Source of the DNA: Chitinophaga pinensis
GTDB lineage: Bacteria; Bacteroidota; Bacteroidia; UKL13-3
Direction of reading: 5' to 3'
DNA: 64,000 bases
NCBI GenBank assembly: GCA_945870425.1
Contig: CAMBSD010000004.1
Coordinates: 1-64,000 of the forward strand
Positions 36,096-44,414 of this stretch are shown here, in pieces; the first letter of the stretch is position 1; each line of letters starts with the position of its first letter. Position numbers and translations under genes: made by a program. Below the pieces are notes generated by a model that searched no databases, had not been told where the DNA came from, and was given only the letters and a program-made list of their open reading frames with translations.

Positions 36096-36590
36096 TTGAA
36101 AAAAATTATCTACATATTACTTAGCACATTGTTGTATTTGGCAAATACAAATTTGGCAAAATCACAACCTTGTATTGATTCACTTAGAATCTCTCCATAT
36201 TACCCATGCCCTGATCCAACATTTTATCCTGTTTGTGGATGCGATGGCAAAACCTACCGAAATGATTGTGATGCAAAATATAAAAATGGCGTGAATACCT
36301 GGACTGCAGATGGTCCTTGCAGTGGTTTCGAATTTGATATTTTACCCACAATCGTTACAAATGAGAGCTTTTTAAACTTTGCATTGGTTCAAAATATTGA
36401 TTACCCCTCTACCTTAAATATCGTTGATACATATGGAAAAATAATGTATTACCGAACCTTACCTCCACAAAAGCGAATTGAGCTCCAAATAAATGACTTC
36501 ATGAGCTGGCAAGTTGGGGTTTATATCATGATTGTTTACAATGGAAAAGGGTCCTATCGTTACCAAAAATTTGTAAAAGTTGGCTATTAG
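36096..36590 (+). CDS. Secreted Kazal-type protease-inhibitor-like protein with T9SS sorting domain
   Basis: 164 residues from TTG 36096, chosen because the signal peptide (KKIIYILLSTLLYLANTNLA) begins right there. A Kazal-like domain follows: cysteines C26, C38, C47, C49, C58 and C75, with the core PVCGCDGKTYRNDC (45-58). The remainder (about 78-164) looks like a T9SS type-A C-terminal sorting domain: LNIVDTYGKIMYY, GVYIMIVYNGKGSYRYQKFV. Predicted to be exported by T9SS to the surface or medium. Inhibition of a serine protease is inferred from the fold only. Confidence 0.82.
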   Translation: MKKIIYILLSTLLYLANTNLAKSQPCIDSLRISPYYPCPDPTFYPVCGCDGKTYRNDCDAKYKNGVNTWTADGPCSGFEFDILPTIVTNESFLNFALVQNIDYPSTLNIVDTYGKIMYYRTLPPQKRIELQINDFMSWQVGVYIMIVYNGKGSYRYQKFVKVGY

Positions 36591-36650
36591 AACTTTATTT
36601 GCAGCTCATAATCAGGCAAAAAACAAGTTTATCAACTTTTTTAACATTTT

Positions 36651-36682
36651 GTTGTGAATTAATAAATCATCACCTATTTTTG
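36651..36682 (+). promoter_or_regulatory. Promoter of rplM-rpsI-rpsB-tsf
   Basis: GTTG at 36651-36654, a 20-nt spacer, and TATTTTTG (exact TAnnTTTG) at 36675-36682, matching the Bacteroidota housekeeping sigma consensus in both halves. About 26 nt separate the -7 element from the GTG start of rplM. Confidence 0.75.
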
Positions 36683-36708
36683 CCACCCCTAATTAAAAGA
36701 GAATAGTA

Positions 36709-37152
36709 GTGGATTCATTAAGTTACAAAACAATATCAGCTAATAAAGCGACTGTTACCAAAAATTGGTTCGTTGTTGATGCTGAAGGATTAACCTTGGG
36801 TAGATTTGCCAGCAAGGTAGCAAGTATGTTGCGCGGTAAGCACAAAGCTAGTTTTACACCACACGCTGACTGTGGAGATTGTATCATAGTTGTAAATGCT
36901 GATAAAGTTCGTTTAACAGGAAATAAGTTAACAGAAAAAGAATATAGTTTTTATTCTGGACATCCTGGTGGACTTCGCACTGAAACTGCTAAACAATTGC
37001 TTAGCCGCAGACCTACTTATGTGGTAGAACATGCCATTAAAGGAATGTTGCCTAAAACCAAATTAGGTAGTGAAATGTTCCGTAATTTACATGTATATCA
37101 AGGCGCTGAACATCCACATGGGGCACAACAACCAAAACCATTAACATTTTAA
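36709..37152 (+). CDS. rplM: 50S ribosomal protein L13
   Basis: 147 residues, GTG start. Family motifs: WFVVDAEGLTLGRFASKVA (about 22-40), LRGKHKASFTPHADCGDCI, YSGHPGGLR, and the C-terminal HPHGAQQPKPL. Early-assembly large-subunit protein. First gene of a ribosomal operon; rpsI starts 9 nt later. Confidence 0.97.
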   Translation: MDSLSYKTISANKATVTKNWFVVDAEGLTLGRFASKVASMLRGKHKASFTPHADCGDCIIVVNADKVRLTGNKLTEKEYSFYSGHPGGLRTETAKQLLSRRPTYVVEHAIKGMLPKTKLGSEMFRNLHVYQGAEHPHGAQQPKPLTF

Positions 37153-37161
37153 TAAAGACAA

Positions 37162-37548
37162 ATGGAAATCAATAACGCATTAGGAAGACGTAAAACCGCA
37201 ATAGCTCGTGTATATTTAACAGCTGGCACAGGAAAGGTTACGATTAACAAGAAAGATATTAAAACGTATTTTGCATCATTAACTTTGCAAAATGCTGCTT
37301 TAAAGCCATTTGAAGTAACTAACACAATGGGTCAGTTTGACGTAACTGTGCATGTTAATGGTGGTGGTACCGCTGGTCAAGCAGGTGCTGTAAGTTTAGG
37401 AATTACCCGTGCATTGGTTAAATACAATGCTGAATTAAAACCTGCATTGAAAGCATCAGACCTTACAACTCGTGATCCACGTATGGTTGAGCGTAAAAAA
37501 CCAGGTCAGAAAAAAGCTCGTAAGCGTTTCCAATTTGTTAAGCGTTAA
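37162..37548 (+). CDS. rpsI: 30S ribosomal protein S9
   Basis: 128 residues. N-terminal GRRKTAIARVYLTAGTGKVT (8-27), GGGTAGQAGAVSLGITRAL, and the basic C-terminal tail GQKKARKRFQFVKR ending in Lys-Arg, which reaches the P-site tRNA. Second gene of the operon. Confidence 0.97.
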   Translation: MEINNALGRRKTAIARVYLTAGTGKVTINKKDIKTYFASLTLQNAALKPFEVTNTMGQFDVTVHVNGGGTAGQAGAVSLGITRALVKYNAELKPALKASDLTTRDPRMVERKKPGQKKARKRFQFVKR

Positions 37549-37566
37549 TATTTATTATAAAAAAAG

Positions 37567-38307
37567 ATGTCTAGAATTAGTACAGAAGAATTGTTGGAAG
37601 CAGGTGTTCACTTTGGTCACCTTACCCGCAAATGGAATCCTAAAATGGCTCCGTATATTTTTATGGAGAAAAATGGTATCCACCTTATAGATTTACAAAA
37701 AACAGCTGTAAAGTTGGATGAAGCCTCTCAAGCGATCAAAAATATTATTAAAAGTGGTCGTAAAATAATGTTCGTAGCTACAAAAAAACAAGCTAAAGAG
37801 ATTATTGAAACAGAAGCAAAACGTGTAAATATGCCTTTCGTAACTGAGCGTTGGTTAGGTGGCATGTTAACCAACTTCCCTACTGTACGTAAATCTATCA
37901 AGAAGTTACAAACTCTTGATAAAATGAGTACTGATGGAACCTACGTTAATATCAACAAAAAAGAGCGTTTGATGATTGAGCGTGAAAAAGAGAAATTACA
38001 TAGACTTTTAGGCGGTATTTCTGACATGAATCGCTTACCAGCAGCATTGTTTATTGTTGACATTAAACGCGAACACATCGCTGTAGCAGAAGCTCATAGA
38101 TTAAATATACCTACTTTTGGCGTGGTTGATACAAACTCTGATCCAACTGTAGTAGATTATCCAATTCCAGCTAATGACGATGCTGCAAAATCAATTGCAT
38201 TGATTGCTAAATACATCACGGATGCTATCGTTGAAGGTATGAGCGAACGCAAAAAAGAAAAAGAAGAAACTGATGCTGAAAAAGGAGTAATAGCTGAAGA
38301 AGCATAA
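37567..38307 (+). CDS. rpsB: 30S ribosomal protein S2
   Basis: 246 residues. Motifs: [35 protein letters not shown], and [20 protein letters not shown]-terminal tail is acidic/Lys-rich. The start lies 18 nt after rpsI. An intergenic hairpin separates it from tsf. Confidence 0.97.
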   Translation: MSRISTEELLEAGVHFGHLTRKWNPKMAPYIFMEKNGIHLIDLQKTAVKLDEASQAIKNIIKSGRKIMFVATKKQAKEIIETEAKRVNMPFVTERWLGGMLTNFPTVRKSIKKLQTLDKMSTDGTYVNINKKERLMIEREKEKLHRLLGGISDMNRLPAALFIVDIKREHIAVAEAHRLNIPTFGVVDTNSDPTVVDYPIPANDDAAKSIALIAKYITDAIVEGMSERKKEKEETDAEKGVIAEEA

Positions 38308-38332
38308 TTACTACGAATTTACAGTTTGATAT

Positions 38333-38383
38333 AAAGAGAATTTGAAAATTACATTCCGTAAACTTTCAAGTTCTCTTTTTTTT
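38333..38383 (+). terminator. Hairpin between rpsB and tsf (attenuator or terminator)
   Basis: The arm AAAGAGAATTTGAAA at about 38334-38348 pairs with 38363-38378 (one or two G-U pairs) across a 14-nt loop, followed by nine T. Within an operon this would lower tsf expression relative to rpsB. Confidence 0.6.
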
Positions 38384-38422
38384 AATACAACATCAATAAA
38401 CAACAAATAACAAAAAAATAAC

Positions 38423-39253
38423 ATGAGCATAACAGCAGCAGACGTAAATAAACTTCGCCAATTAACTGGTGCAGGTATGATGGATTGCAAAAAAGCATTG
38501 ACTGAAAGCAACGGAGATTTTGAAGCAGCCATTGACTATTTAAGAAAAAAAGGCGCTAAAGTATCAGCAGCGCGCGCAGATAGAGAAGCTAAAGAAGGTG
38601 CCGTAATAGCAAAAACTTCAGCTGATAAAAAATATGGTGTGATTATTCAACTAAGCTGCGAAACTGATTTCGTAGCAAAAAACGAAGATTTCGTAAAATT
38701 TGCTAACCAAATAGCAGACTTAGCTTTAGCTAATAAACCAGAATCTGCAGAAGCTTTAAAAGCTATTCAATTAGATGGTCTTCCATTATCTGATAAACTA
38801 ATTGAGCAAGTTGGTAAAATAGGTGAGAAAATTGACGTTGTTAAATATGAATTGGTAGAAGGTGATAATGTTGTAGCATACATACATGGCGCTAACCGTT
38901 TAGGTGTATTGGTATCATTAAATGCCGCTCCTAGCGAAAATAATTTTGTAGCTGGTAAAGACGTAGCCATGCAAATTGCAGCTTTAAATCCAGTTGCTAT
39001 TGACAAAGATGGCGTAGATGCTACAACCATCGAACGTGAATTAGAAATTGCTAAGGAGCAAATTCGTGCCGAAGGAAAACCTGAAAACATGGTTGAAAAA
39101 ATTGCTCAAGGAAAATTGGGTAAATTCTATAAAGAATCAACTTTACTTAACCAAGATTTTGTAAAAGATGGCAGCAAAACTGTCTCACAAATGTTAGATG
39201 GTGTTGAAAAAGGATTAACTGTAAAAGCTTTCAAGAGAGTAGCTCTAGGATAA
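38423..39253 (+). CDS. tsf: Elongation factor Ts
   Basis: 276 residues. UBA-like N-terminus (ADVNKLRQLTGAGMMDCKKA), then the TDFVAKNEDF motif that contacts EF-Tu, and the dimerisation core. Nucleotide exchange factor for EF-Tu. Usually co-transcribed with rpsB; a hairpin lies between them here. Confidence 0.97.
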   Translation: MSITAADVNKLRQLTGAGMMDCKKALTESNGDFEAAIDYLRKKGAKVSAARADREAKEGAVIAKTSADKKYGVIIQLSCETDFVAKNEDFVKFANQIADLALANKPESAEALKAIQLDGLPLSDKLIEQVGKIGEKIDVVKYELVEGDNVVAYIHGANRLGVLVSLNAAPSENNFVAGKDVAMQIAALNPVAIDKDGVDATTIERELEIAKEQIRAEGKPENMVEKIAQGKLGKFYKESTLLNQDFVKDGSKTVSQMLDGVEKGLTVKAFKRVALG

Positions 39254-39273
39254 TTTAATGCAATATTAAACTG

Positions 39274-39306
39274 AAAAGCCCAAAACAGTTTGTTTTGGGC
39301 TTTTTT
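39274..39306 (+). terminator. Terminator of the ribosomal operon
   Basis: Perfect 13-bp stem (39274-39286 with 39292-39304), 5-nt loop, T tract. Ends tsf transcription and lies against the convergent gene at 39324. Confidence 0.92.
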
Positions 39307-39323
39307 ATTTTGCCTCGTTAACT

Positions 39324-40184
39324 TTACCGTATTTCATAGATCTCAACTATATTATCTTCAGCTAGATATAGCCTATCCTTCTCAATACTACAATCAGAAA
39401 TTGATAGACTATCAGGCAACTGAATAGACTTTTGCAAAAGACCCTTTAGCTTATAGTTATACAATACCTTGTTTTTGGTGAAATATAAATCATCCCCTAA
39501 AATCTTGAAATCCACGATACCTTTTATAGGAAGGGTTTTGATGTAATTGGTAAACACATCAAATACTAGGATACCAAGTGTTGAGTCATTTAGAAACAAC
39601 CTTTCATCGTTATCATATATAAAAGTAGGCATGATAGATTTTGATTGAGTAAACTGCCGAACATTGGCACTTTGAAGGGAGGTAGCACCATCTTTGCCTA
39701 ACTTCTTTAGCTGCAAATCTGCTACATCAAAAACCCAAATGCCATTATCATAACTGCGTGCAATGCTGGAAGCTTGACCAATTCCATAATTACTTAGATT
39801 AATATCTCCACGAAAAGCAAGATTGTTATCCAGAAAAACTATACTGTTTAACTCCCTGTAAAATACATATATTTCTAGGGGGTTACTTACATCAAGCGAG
39901 GTAATATTTCCAGAGTAATTGTAGTTAAGTGTGCTTAACAACCTCCCACTTGAACTATATTTATAAAGCTGGTTAGTTTTAGAAATGACATACAAATTAC
40001 CTATTCGGTCAGTTTGAATTTCTTTTGCATCTATGTTAATAGTTGTAATTAATTTGAAGGAACTGCCTTGGGCCTTTACACATGAAATTGAGAGAAGTAA
40101 AAAGATATGGATAATTACAAATCTAAATAATCCTAGGCTTTTAATTGAGACTAAGTTGTGTTCAAGGTTTTTAAAGACACTCAT
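39324..40184 (-). CDS. Secreted beta-propeller-like protein, unknown function
   Basis: 286 residues. Hydrophobic signal at about 20-38 (FVIIHIFLLLSISCVKA; the Cys may be a lipobox, otherwise Sec cleavage at AQG). The rest has repeating short strands of propeller type, such as IQTDRIGNLYVISKTNQLYK and LNDSTLGILVFD. Start overlaps the lpxH stop by 4 nt (ATGA), so it is translationally coupled to lpxH. I do not recognise a named family. Confidence 0.75.
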   Translation of the reverse strand: MSVFKNLEHNLVSIKSLGLFRFVIIHIFLLLSISCVKAQGSSFKLITTINIDAKEIQTDRIGNLYVISKTNQLYKYSSSGRLLSTLNYNYSGNITSLDVSNPLEIYVFYRELNSIVFLDNNLAFRGDINLSNYGIGQASSIARSYDNGIWVFDVADLQLKKLGKDGATSLQSANVRQFTQSKSIMPTFIYDNDERLFLNDSTLGILVFDVFTNYIKTLPIKGIVDFKILGDDLYFTKNKVLYNYKLKGLLQKSIQLPDSLSISDCSIEKDRLYLAEDNIVEIYEIR

Positions 40185-40957
40185 CCTTCAAAGGTTTTTA
40201 AATCCATTGTATTCCCATCAAAAACTGCGTATGAGTTGTATCCTATCCAGTCCCCTAAATTGATATATTTTGAATGTGAATTTAGGTCATATATTAAAGG
40301 CAGATGCCTATGGCCAAAAACAAAGTAATCAATATTTTCGAGCTCTAATACCGATCGGCAATATTGAATCAAATGCTCCTTTTCTTCGTAAAAAGTGAAG
40401 TTGCCATCAAAGGTCTTCTCTTTGCTTTTTTGACTAAACCAATTAGCCGTTCCTATCCCAATATTAGGATGTACAAAGGCAAACAATCTCTGAAAAAAAT
40501 AATTGCGATAGACACCCAAAATAAATTTAAATCTCCATTCATTAGGACCAAGACCATCGCCATGTCCAATATAAAACTTCTTACCAGAGAACTCTTTGAT
40601 AATTGGCTTCGATAAGACCTTAACTCCTAACTCTTCTTCAAAATATCCAAATTGCCATAAATCATGGTTACCATGAAATAAATATACAGGAATTCCGGCA
40701 TCAACAAATTCTGCAAACTTTGCTTGAATACGAACGAACCCTTTAGGGACGACAGTTTTAAACTCAAACCAGAAATCAAAAATGTCTCCAACTATATAAA
40801 GTTCAGCGCAACTACTTTTAATACTTTCTAACCACCTAATAATACGCTTCTCACGAGCCAAACTACTTACTTTATCAGGAATACCCAAATGAAAATCAGA
40901 AGCGAAATAAATATATTTAGCAGATGCTGTCAAATTAGTCTTTTTTACTATCGTCAA
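40181..40957 (-). CDS. lpxH: UDP-2,3-diacylglucosamine diphosphatase
   Basis: Calcineurin-like phosphoesterase of lipid A synthesis, making lipid X from UDP-2,3-diacylglucosamine. 258 residues with the metal motifs FASDFHLG (about 18-25), VGDIFDFWFE (about 56-65), HGNHD (about 95-99), GHGDG and FGHRH. The frame opens at TTG 40957, which overlaps the LUD gene by 23 nt; TTG 40933, right after the LUD stop, is an equally plausible start (250 residues). Confidence 0.9.
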   Translation of the reverse strand: MTIVKKTNLTASAKYIYFASDFHLGIPDKVSSLAREKRIIRWLESIKSSCAELYIVGDIFDFWFEFKTVVPKGFVRIQAKFAEFVDAGIPVYLFHGNHDLWQFGYFEEELGVKVLSKPIIKEFSGKKFYIGHGDGLGPNEWRFKFILGVYRNYFFQRLFAFVHPNIGIGTANWFSQKSKEKTFDGNFTFYEEKEHLIQYCRSVLELENIDYFVFGHRHLPLIYDLNSHSKYINLGDWIGYNSYAVFDGNTMDLKTFEG

Positions 40958-41609
40958 TTAAAAACAAAATCATCTCACTAGGGCCTTGAGCACCAATTAC
41001 AATATTGCTTTCATCAATTGGTCTATCGGTTGGAATGTCCGTTGTTCGGCTAGGTCCTGTAACAAAACTTAGCATAGAAGGACTGTTTCTACCATAATTA
41101 TTTCGAATAATGATAAAGGCATCTTTTATATCAGACACCACTTGAGATTTATAGGCTACGACAATGTGAACAGGAGGCCAAATGGTAAGCACACGTGAAT
41201 TTTTTGCAGAACTAACCAACACAGAACCAGAACGGGCAATAGCAGCTTCACAACTTGTTATAGATGCTTGTATTTTCTCTAATTGCTCTTTACGCTCAAC
41301 AAATGGAATGGCAACATCTTTCAATTTTTTTTGCAAGTCATCTTCCCAGCAAAACATAAACTTCCATTTTCGCTGTTCTATAAGTGTAAGGAGCTTATCA
41401 ATAAAATCAAACTGATTATCACAAGCAATAAATAATCCATTATGGCTGGTAAAATTACGAGCAAAACTCTCTAATAAGCTTTCATTATTGGGAAAAGGGG
41501 CAAACACATTGCTTTCCAAATCAATGTTTAAATACGGATTTTTCTGCTTGAAATTTAATGCAAGCCTTACTTTTTTAAGTATCTTTTCTTTACTAGTTAT
41601 TTGATCCAC
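40935..41609 (-). CDS. LUD-domain protein (LutC/YkgG-like)
   Basis: 224 residues, GTG start. LUD domain (about 60-220) with EAAIARSGSVLVSSA, FVTGPSRTTDIPTDRP and IVIGAQGPSEM. LutC-type proteins take part in lactate oxidation with LutA and LutB, but those are not adjacent, and the stand-alone Bacteroidota version next to lpxH and ftsH has no proven role. TACCTTG(C) lies 7 nt before the start. Confidence 0.85.
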   Translation of the reverse strand: MDQITSKEKILKKVRLALNFKQKNPYLNIDLESNVFAPFPNNESLLESFARNFTSHNGLFIACDNQFDFIDKLLTLIEQRKWKFMFCWEDDLQKKLKDVAIPFVERKEQLEKIQASITSCEAAIARSGSVLVSSAKNSRVLTIWPPVHIVVAYKSQVVSDIKDAFIIIRNNYGRNSPSMLSFVTGPSRTTDIPTDRPIDESNIVIGAQGPSEMILFLIDDSKKD

Positions 41610-41631
41610 TCAATCGCAAGGTAAAAAAGAA

Positions 41632-41667
41632 AGCCATAGATTACAAAATGATTTGTAATCTATGGCT
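41632..41667 (-). terminator. Terminator after ftsH
   Basis: Perfect 16-bp inverted repeat (41632-41647 with 41652-41667) around a 4-nt loop; on the reverse strand it is followed by TTTCTTTTTT. It separates ftsH from the LUD-lpxH operon. Confidence 0.9.
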
Positions 41668-41685
41668 AAATATAAAATTTACTAT

Positions 41686-43773
41686 TTAGGAAGCTATGTC
41701 GGTGTCAGTATTGGTTAATGCTTCTTGGGTTTCTAATAGCACTTTAGATTCAGCCATTTTAGCTTCCTCTTCTAATCTGTACTGCTCTTCCATACCAGCA
41801 ACCTCATGGTTCTTTATTTCATAGGGGCGTTTACCTAATATCTCTTCCAAATCTTGTTGGAAAAGGATTTCTTTTTTAAGCAATATCTGAGCTAATTTCT
41901 CCAACAAATCGCGCTTCTCGGTTAAAAGTTGCTTTGTTTTTTGGTAACAATTTTCAATGAATAATCTAACTTCATTGTCAATCATTTCGGCCGTTTTATC
42001 GCTATATGGTTTAGTAAAACCATATTCGTTATTGGGATCATTAAAACTAACATTACCTACTTTTGCATTCATACCATAGATGGTAACCATTGCATAGCTC
42101 ATGCGGGTCACGCGCTCCAAATCGTTTTGTGCACCTGTAGAAATTCTACCAAAAATAATATCCTCTGCTACTCTACCGCCAAGCGTCATCATCATCATAT
42201 TGGTTAACTGCTCAATGGTATACAAGTACTGGTCTTTGGGTAAATATTGAGCATAACCAAGTGCTGCAACACCCCTAGGCACAATTGATACTTTAACCAA
42301 TGGGTCAACATGCTCTAAGAACCATCCGGCAATAGCATGACCACTTTCATGGTAAGCAATAATTTCCTTTTCCTCTGGTGATATAATTTTATTCTTCTTC
42401 TCCAAACCACCAATCACACGGTCAATAGCATCCTGAAAATCCTGCATATCAACTTTATCTTTATTCTTACGGGCTGCAATCAAGGCTGCTTCATTACAAA
42501 CATTCATAATCTCGGCACCTGCAAACCCAGCCGTTTGAGTAGCTAATTTTTTCTCATCTACCGAGCCTTCATCAGTTTTGATAGGCTTTAAATGCACTTT
42601 GAAAATAGCTGCACGTCCTTTCAAATCTGGCTTATCAATAGAAATTTGTCTATCAAACCTTCCTGGACGCATCAATGCAGAATCTAAAATATCTGGTCTA
42701 TTTGTAGCCGCAAGGATAATTACTCCTATATCGGTAGCAAATCCATCCATTTCAGTCAATAATTGATTTAATGTATTTTCTCTTTCATCATTGCCTCCTT
42801 GTATGGCACCTTTTCCACGAGCACGTCCAACTGCGTCAATTTCGTCAATAAAGATTATACATGGGGCTTTTTCTTTTGCCTGACGGAACAAATCACGCAC
42901 ACGGCTAGCACCCACTCCTACGAACATCTCTACAAAATCAGAACCTGATAAAGAGAAGAAAGGAACACCGGCTTCACCTGCAACTGCCTTTGCTAGCAAT
43001 GTTTTTCCAGTACCTGGAGGGCCAATTAATAAAGCTCCTTTAGGTATTTTACCTCCTAGGGTAGTATATTTTTTAGGGTTCTTAAGAAAGTCTACTATCT
43101 CCATTACTTCCACTTTGGCTTCATCTAATCCTGCTACATCTTTGAAAGTAATTTTCACATTGGCTTCTTTATCGAACAATTGGGCCCTTGACTTACCTAT
43201 GTTAAATATTTGTCCTCCTCCAGACCCACCTGAACCACCGCCCATTCTGCGCATGAAGAACATCCAAACCCCAATCAATAATACAAAAGGTAAGATGCTT
43301 ATTAAAATATCGCTGAAATAATTTCTTTGGGTAATATACTCCACGGAAACCCTTTCATTTTCAGGAAATGTCTTTTCTGCTTCTCGCAAATCATCGGCAA
43401 ATTGCTGAACATCTCCAATTTCGAAATAGTAATGAGGACCTATCTCGTCTCCAAAAATACCGCGGTCTTTAAGTCCTTTGTATTTTTCATTCTTCAATGC
43501 CTCTTTTTTCAGATAAATCTCTGCACGCTCTTTATTAACCACCGTAATTTTTTGCACATCATGGCTTAGAAGCATATCATTTTTCACATCAAACCAAGTA
43601 GTTTTAATGGCCACATCATGGGGCATAAACTGTATGGCCAAAAATGCCACCGCTACAATTCCATAAATCCAATAAAAATTGAACTTTGGAAAATTGGGAC
43701 CTTTGGGTTTACGATTTTTATTCTGCTTCTCTTCAGGCACTAAGTCGTTAGAGTTTATATTATTATCTGCCAT
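41686..43773 (-). CDS. ftsH: ATP-dependent zinc metalloprotease FtsH
   Basis: Membrane AAA+ protease, 695 residues. Membrane helices at about 32-50 and 155-173 bracket a periplasmic domain; a Gly-rich segment leads to the AAA domain with Walker A GPPGTGKT (251-258), Walker [12 protein letters not shown] and the second region of homology RPGRFDR. The zinc site is HESGH (475-479). It degrades unassembled membrane proteins and regulators such as those of lipid A synthesis, which suits its closeness to lpxH. Own promoter at 43809-43816. Confidence 0.97.
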   Translation of the reverse strand: MADNNINSNDLVPEEKQNKNRKPKGPNFPKFNFYWIYGIVAVAFLAIQFMPHDVAIKTTWFDVKNDMLLSHDVQKITVVNKERAEIYLKKEALKNEKYKGLKDRGIFGDEIGPHYYFEIGDVQQFADDLREAEKTFPENERVSVEYITQRNYFSDILISILPFVLLIGVWMFFMRRMGGGSGGSGGGQIFNIGKSRAQLFDKEANVKITFKDVAGLDEAKVEVMEIVDFLKNPKKYTTLGGKIPKGALLIGPPGTGKTLLAKAVAGEAGVPFFSLSGSDFVEMFVGVGASRVRDLFRQAKEKAPCIIFIDEIDAVGRARGKGAIQGGNDERENTLNQLLTEMDGFATDIGVIILAATNRPDILDSALMRPGRFDRQISIDKPDLKGRAAIFKVHLKPIKTDEGSVDEKKLATQTAGFAGAEIMNVCNEAALIAARKNKDKVDMQDFQDAIDRVIGGLEKKNKIISPEEKEIIAYHESGHAIAGWFLEHVDPLVKVSIVPRGVAALGYAQYLPKDQYLYTIEQLTNMMMMTLGGRVAEDIIFGRISTGAQNDLERVTRMSYAMVTIYGMNAKVGNVSFNDPNNEYGFTKPYSDKTAEMIDNEVRLFIENCYQKTKQLLTEKRDLLEKLAQILLKKEILFQQDLEEILGKRPYEIKNHEVAGMEEQYRLEEEAKMAESKVLLETQEALTNTDTDIAS

Positions 43774-43808
43774 TTATATTTTTTAGTGTTTATATTGTTG
43801 TTAAGTTT

Positions 43809-43816
43809 CAAATCTA
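43809..43816 (-). promoter_or_regulatory. -7 element for ftsH
   Basis: Reverse-strand TAGATTTG, exact TAnnTTTG match, 35 nt upstream of the ftsH ATG at 43773, in the gap after the preceding gene. Confidence 0.5.
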
Positions 43817-43833
43817 CAAATTGTTTCTGTATC

Positions 43834-44337
43834 TTAAATACTAATTTGTGAAGGCTTAAGTAAATTATAAATCCAAAGGTCCTTTAAAGGGATGATCCAT
43901 TTAGAATCAAACTCTTGTTTATTGGATATTGTATTGTTGAAGGATTTTGTTGTATCGATAATTTTACCCTCATTATAAAGACTTTGCAATTCAACTTTAT
44001 TAAATGACGACACGCTTCCGTCTTCCCATAATAATTGAACTTTCAATCTATCAAAAAAATTGAGGTCTAATTTTTTTTCCAATTGTTTTACAAATTGAAA
44101 AGATTTATCAATGCTACAACCACCAACCCCATTCATGGTTTCATCTACCATAAAAACTATAAAAGTATTATATAGTACATCTGCTTCCGCCTTAACTGGA
44201 TTTTGGTGAGAAATCCATTCAGTTGCAAATTGCTTAGCTTCCAATTTGATTTGATCACAAACAGTTGAAGATAAAAGTTTATTTGAAGCATACACCCAAA
44301 CACGTGAATGTGCTGGCATTTGATGTAAAGTACTCAT
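43834..44337 (-). CDS. Conserved Bacteroidota protein of unknown function
   Basis: 167 residues from ATG 44337; the frame extends to a TTG at 44355, which I consider less likely. Soluble, with RVWVYASNKLLS, FIVFMVDETMNGVGGCSIDK and the end KWIIPLKDLWIYN. The family is common in this phylum and is sometimes labelled 'ABC transporter ATPase' in databases, but no Walker motifs are present, so that name looks misplaced. The conserved SGCSID-like motif with one Cys is the most notable feature. Confidence 0.75.
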   Translation of the reverse strand: MSTLHQMPAHSRVWVYASNKLLSSTVCDQIKLEAKQFATEWISHQNPVKAEADVLYNTFIVFMVDETMNGVGGCSIDKSFQFVKQLEKKLDLNFFDRLKVQLLWEDGSVSSFNKVELQSLYNEGKIIDTTKSFNNTISNKQEFDSKWIIPLKDLWIYNLLKPSQISI

Positions 44338-44414
44338 GTGACACGAATTTACCAAAAATTAAGCCATTGACAGAATGGCACTCATATTTGGAAGTAAAAA
44401 AATATTTAGTCCGA

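Noticed and set aside
36591-36708. Ribosomal-protein leader RNA upstream of rplM
   Set aside because: The transcript leader after the -7 element is only about 20 nt, too short for a structured regulatory leader.
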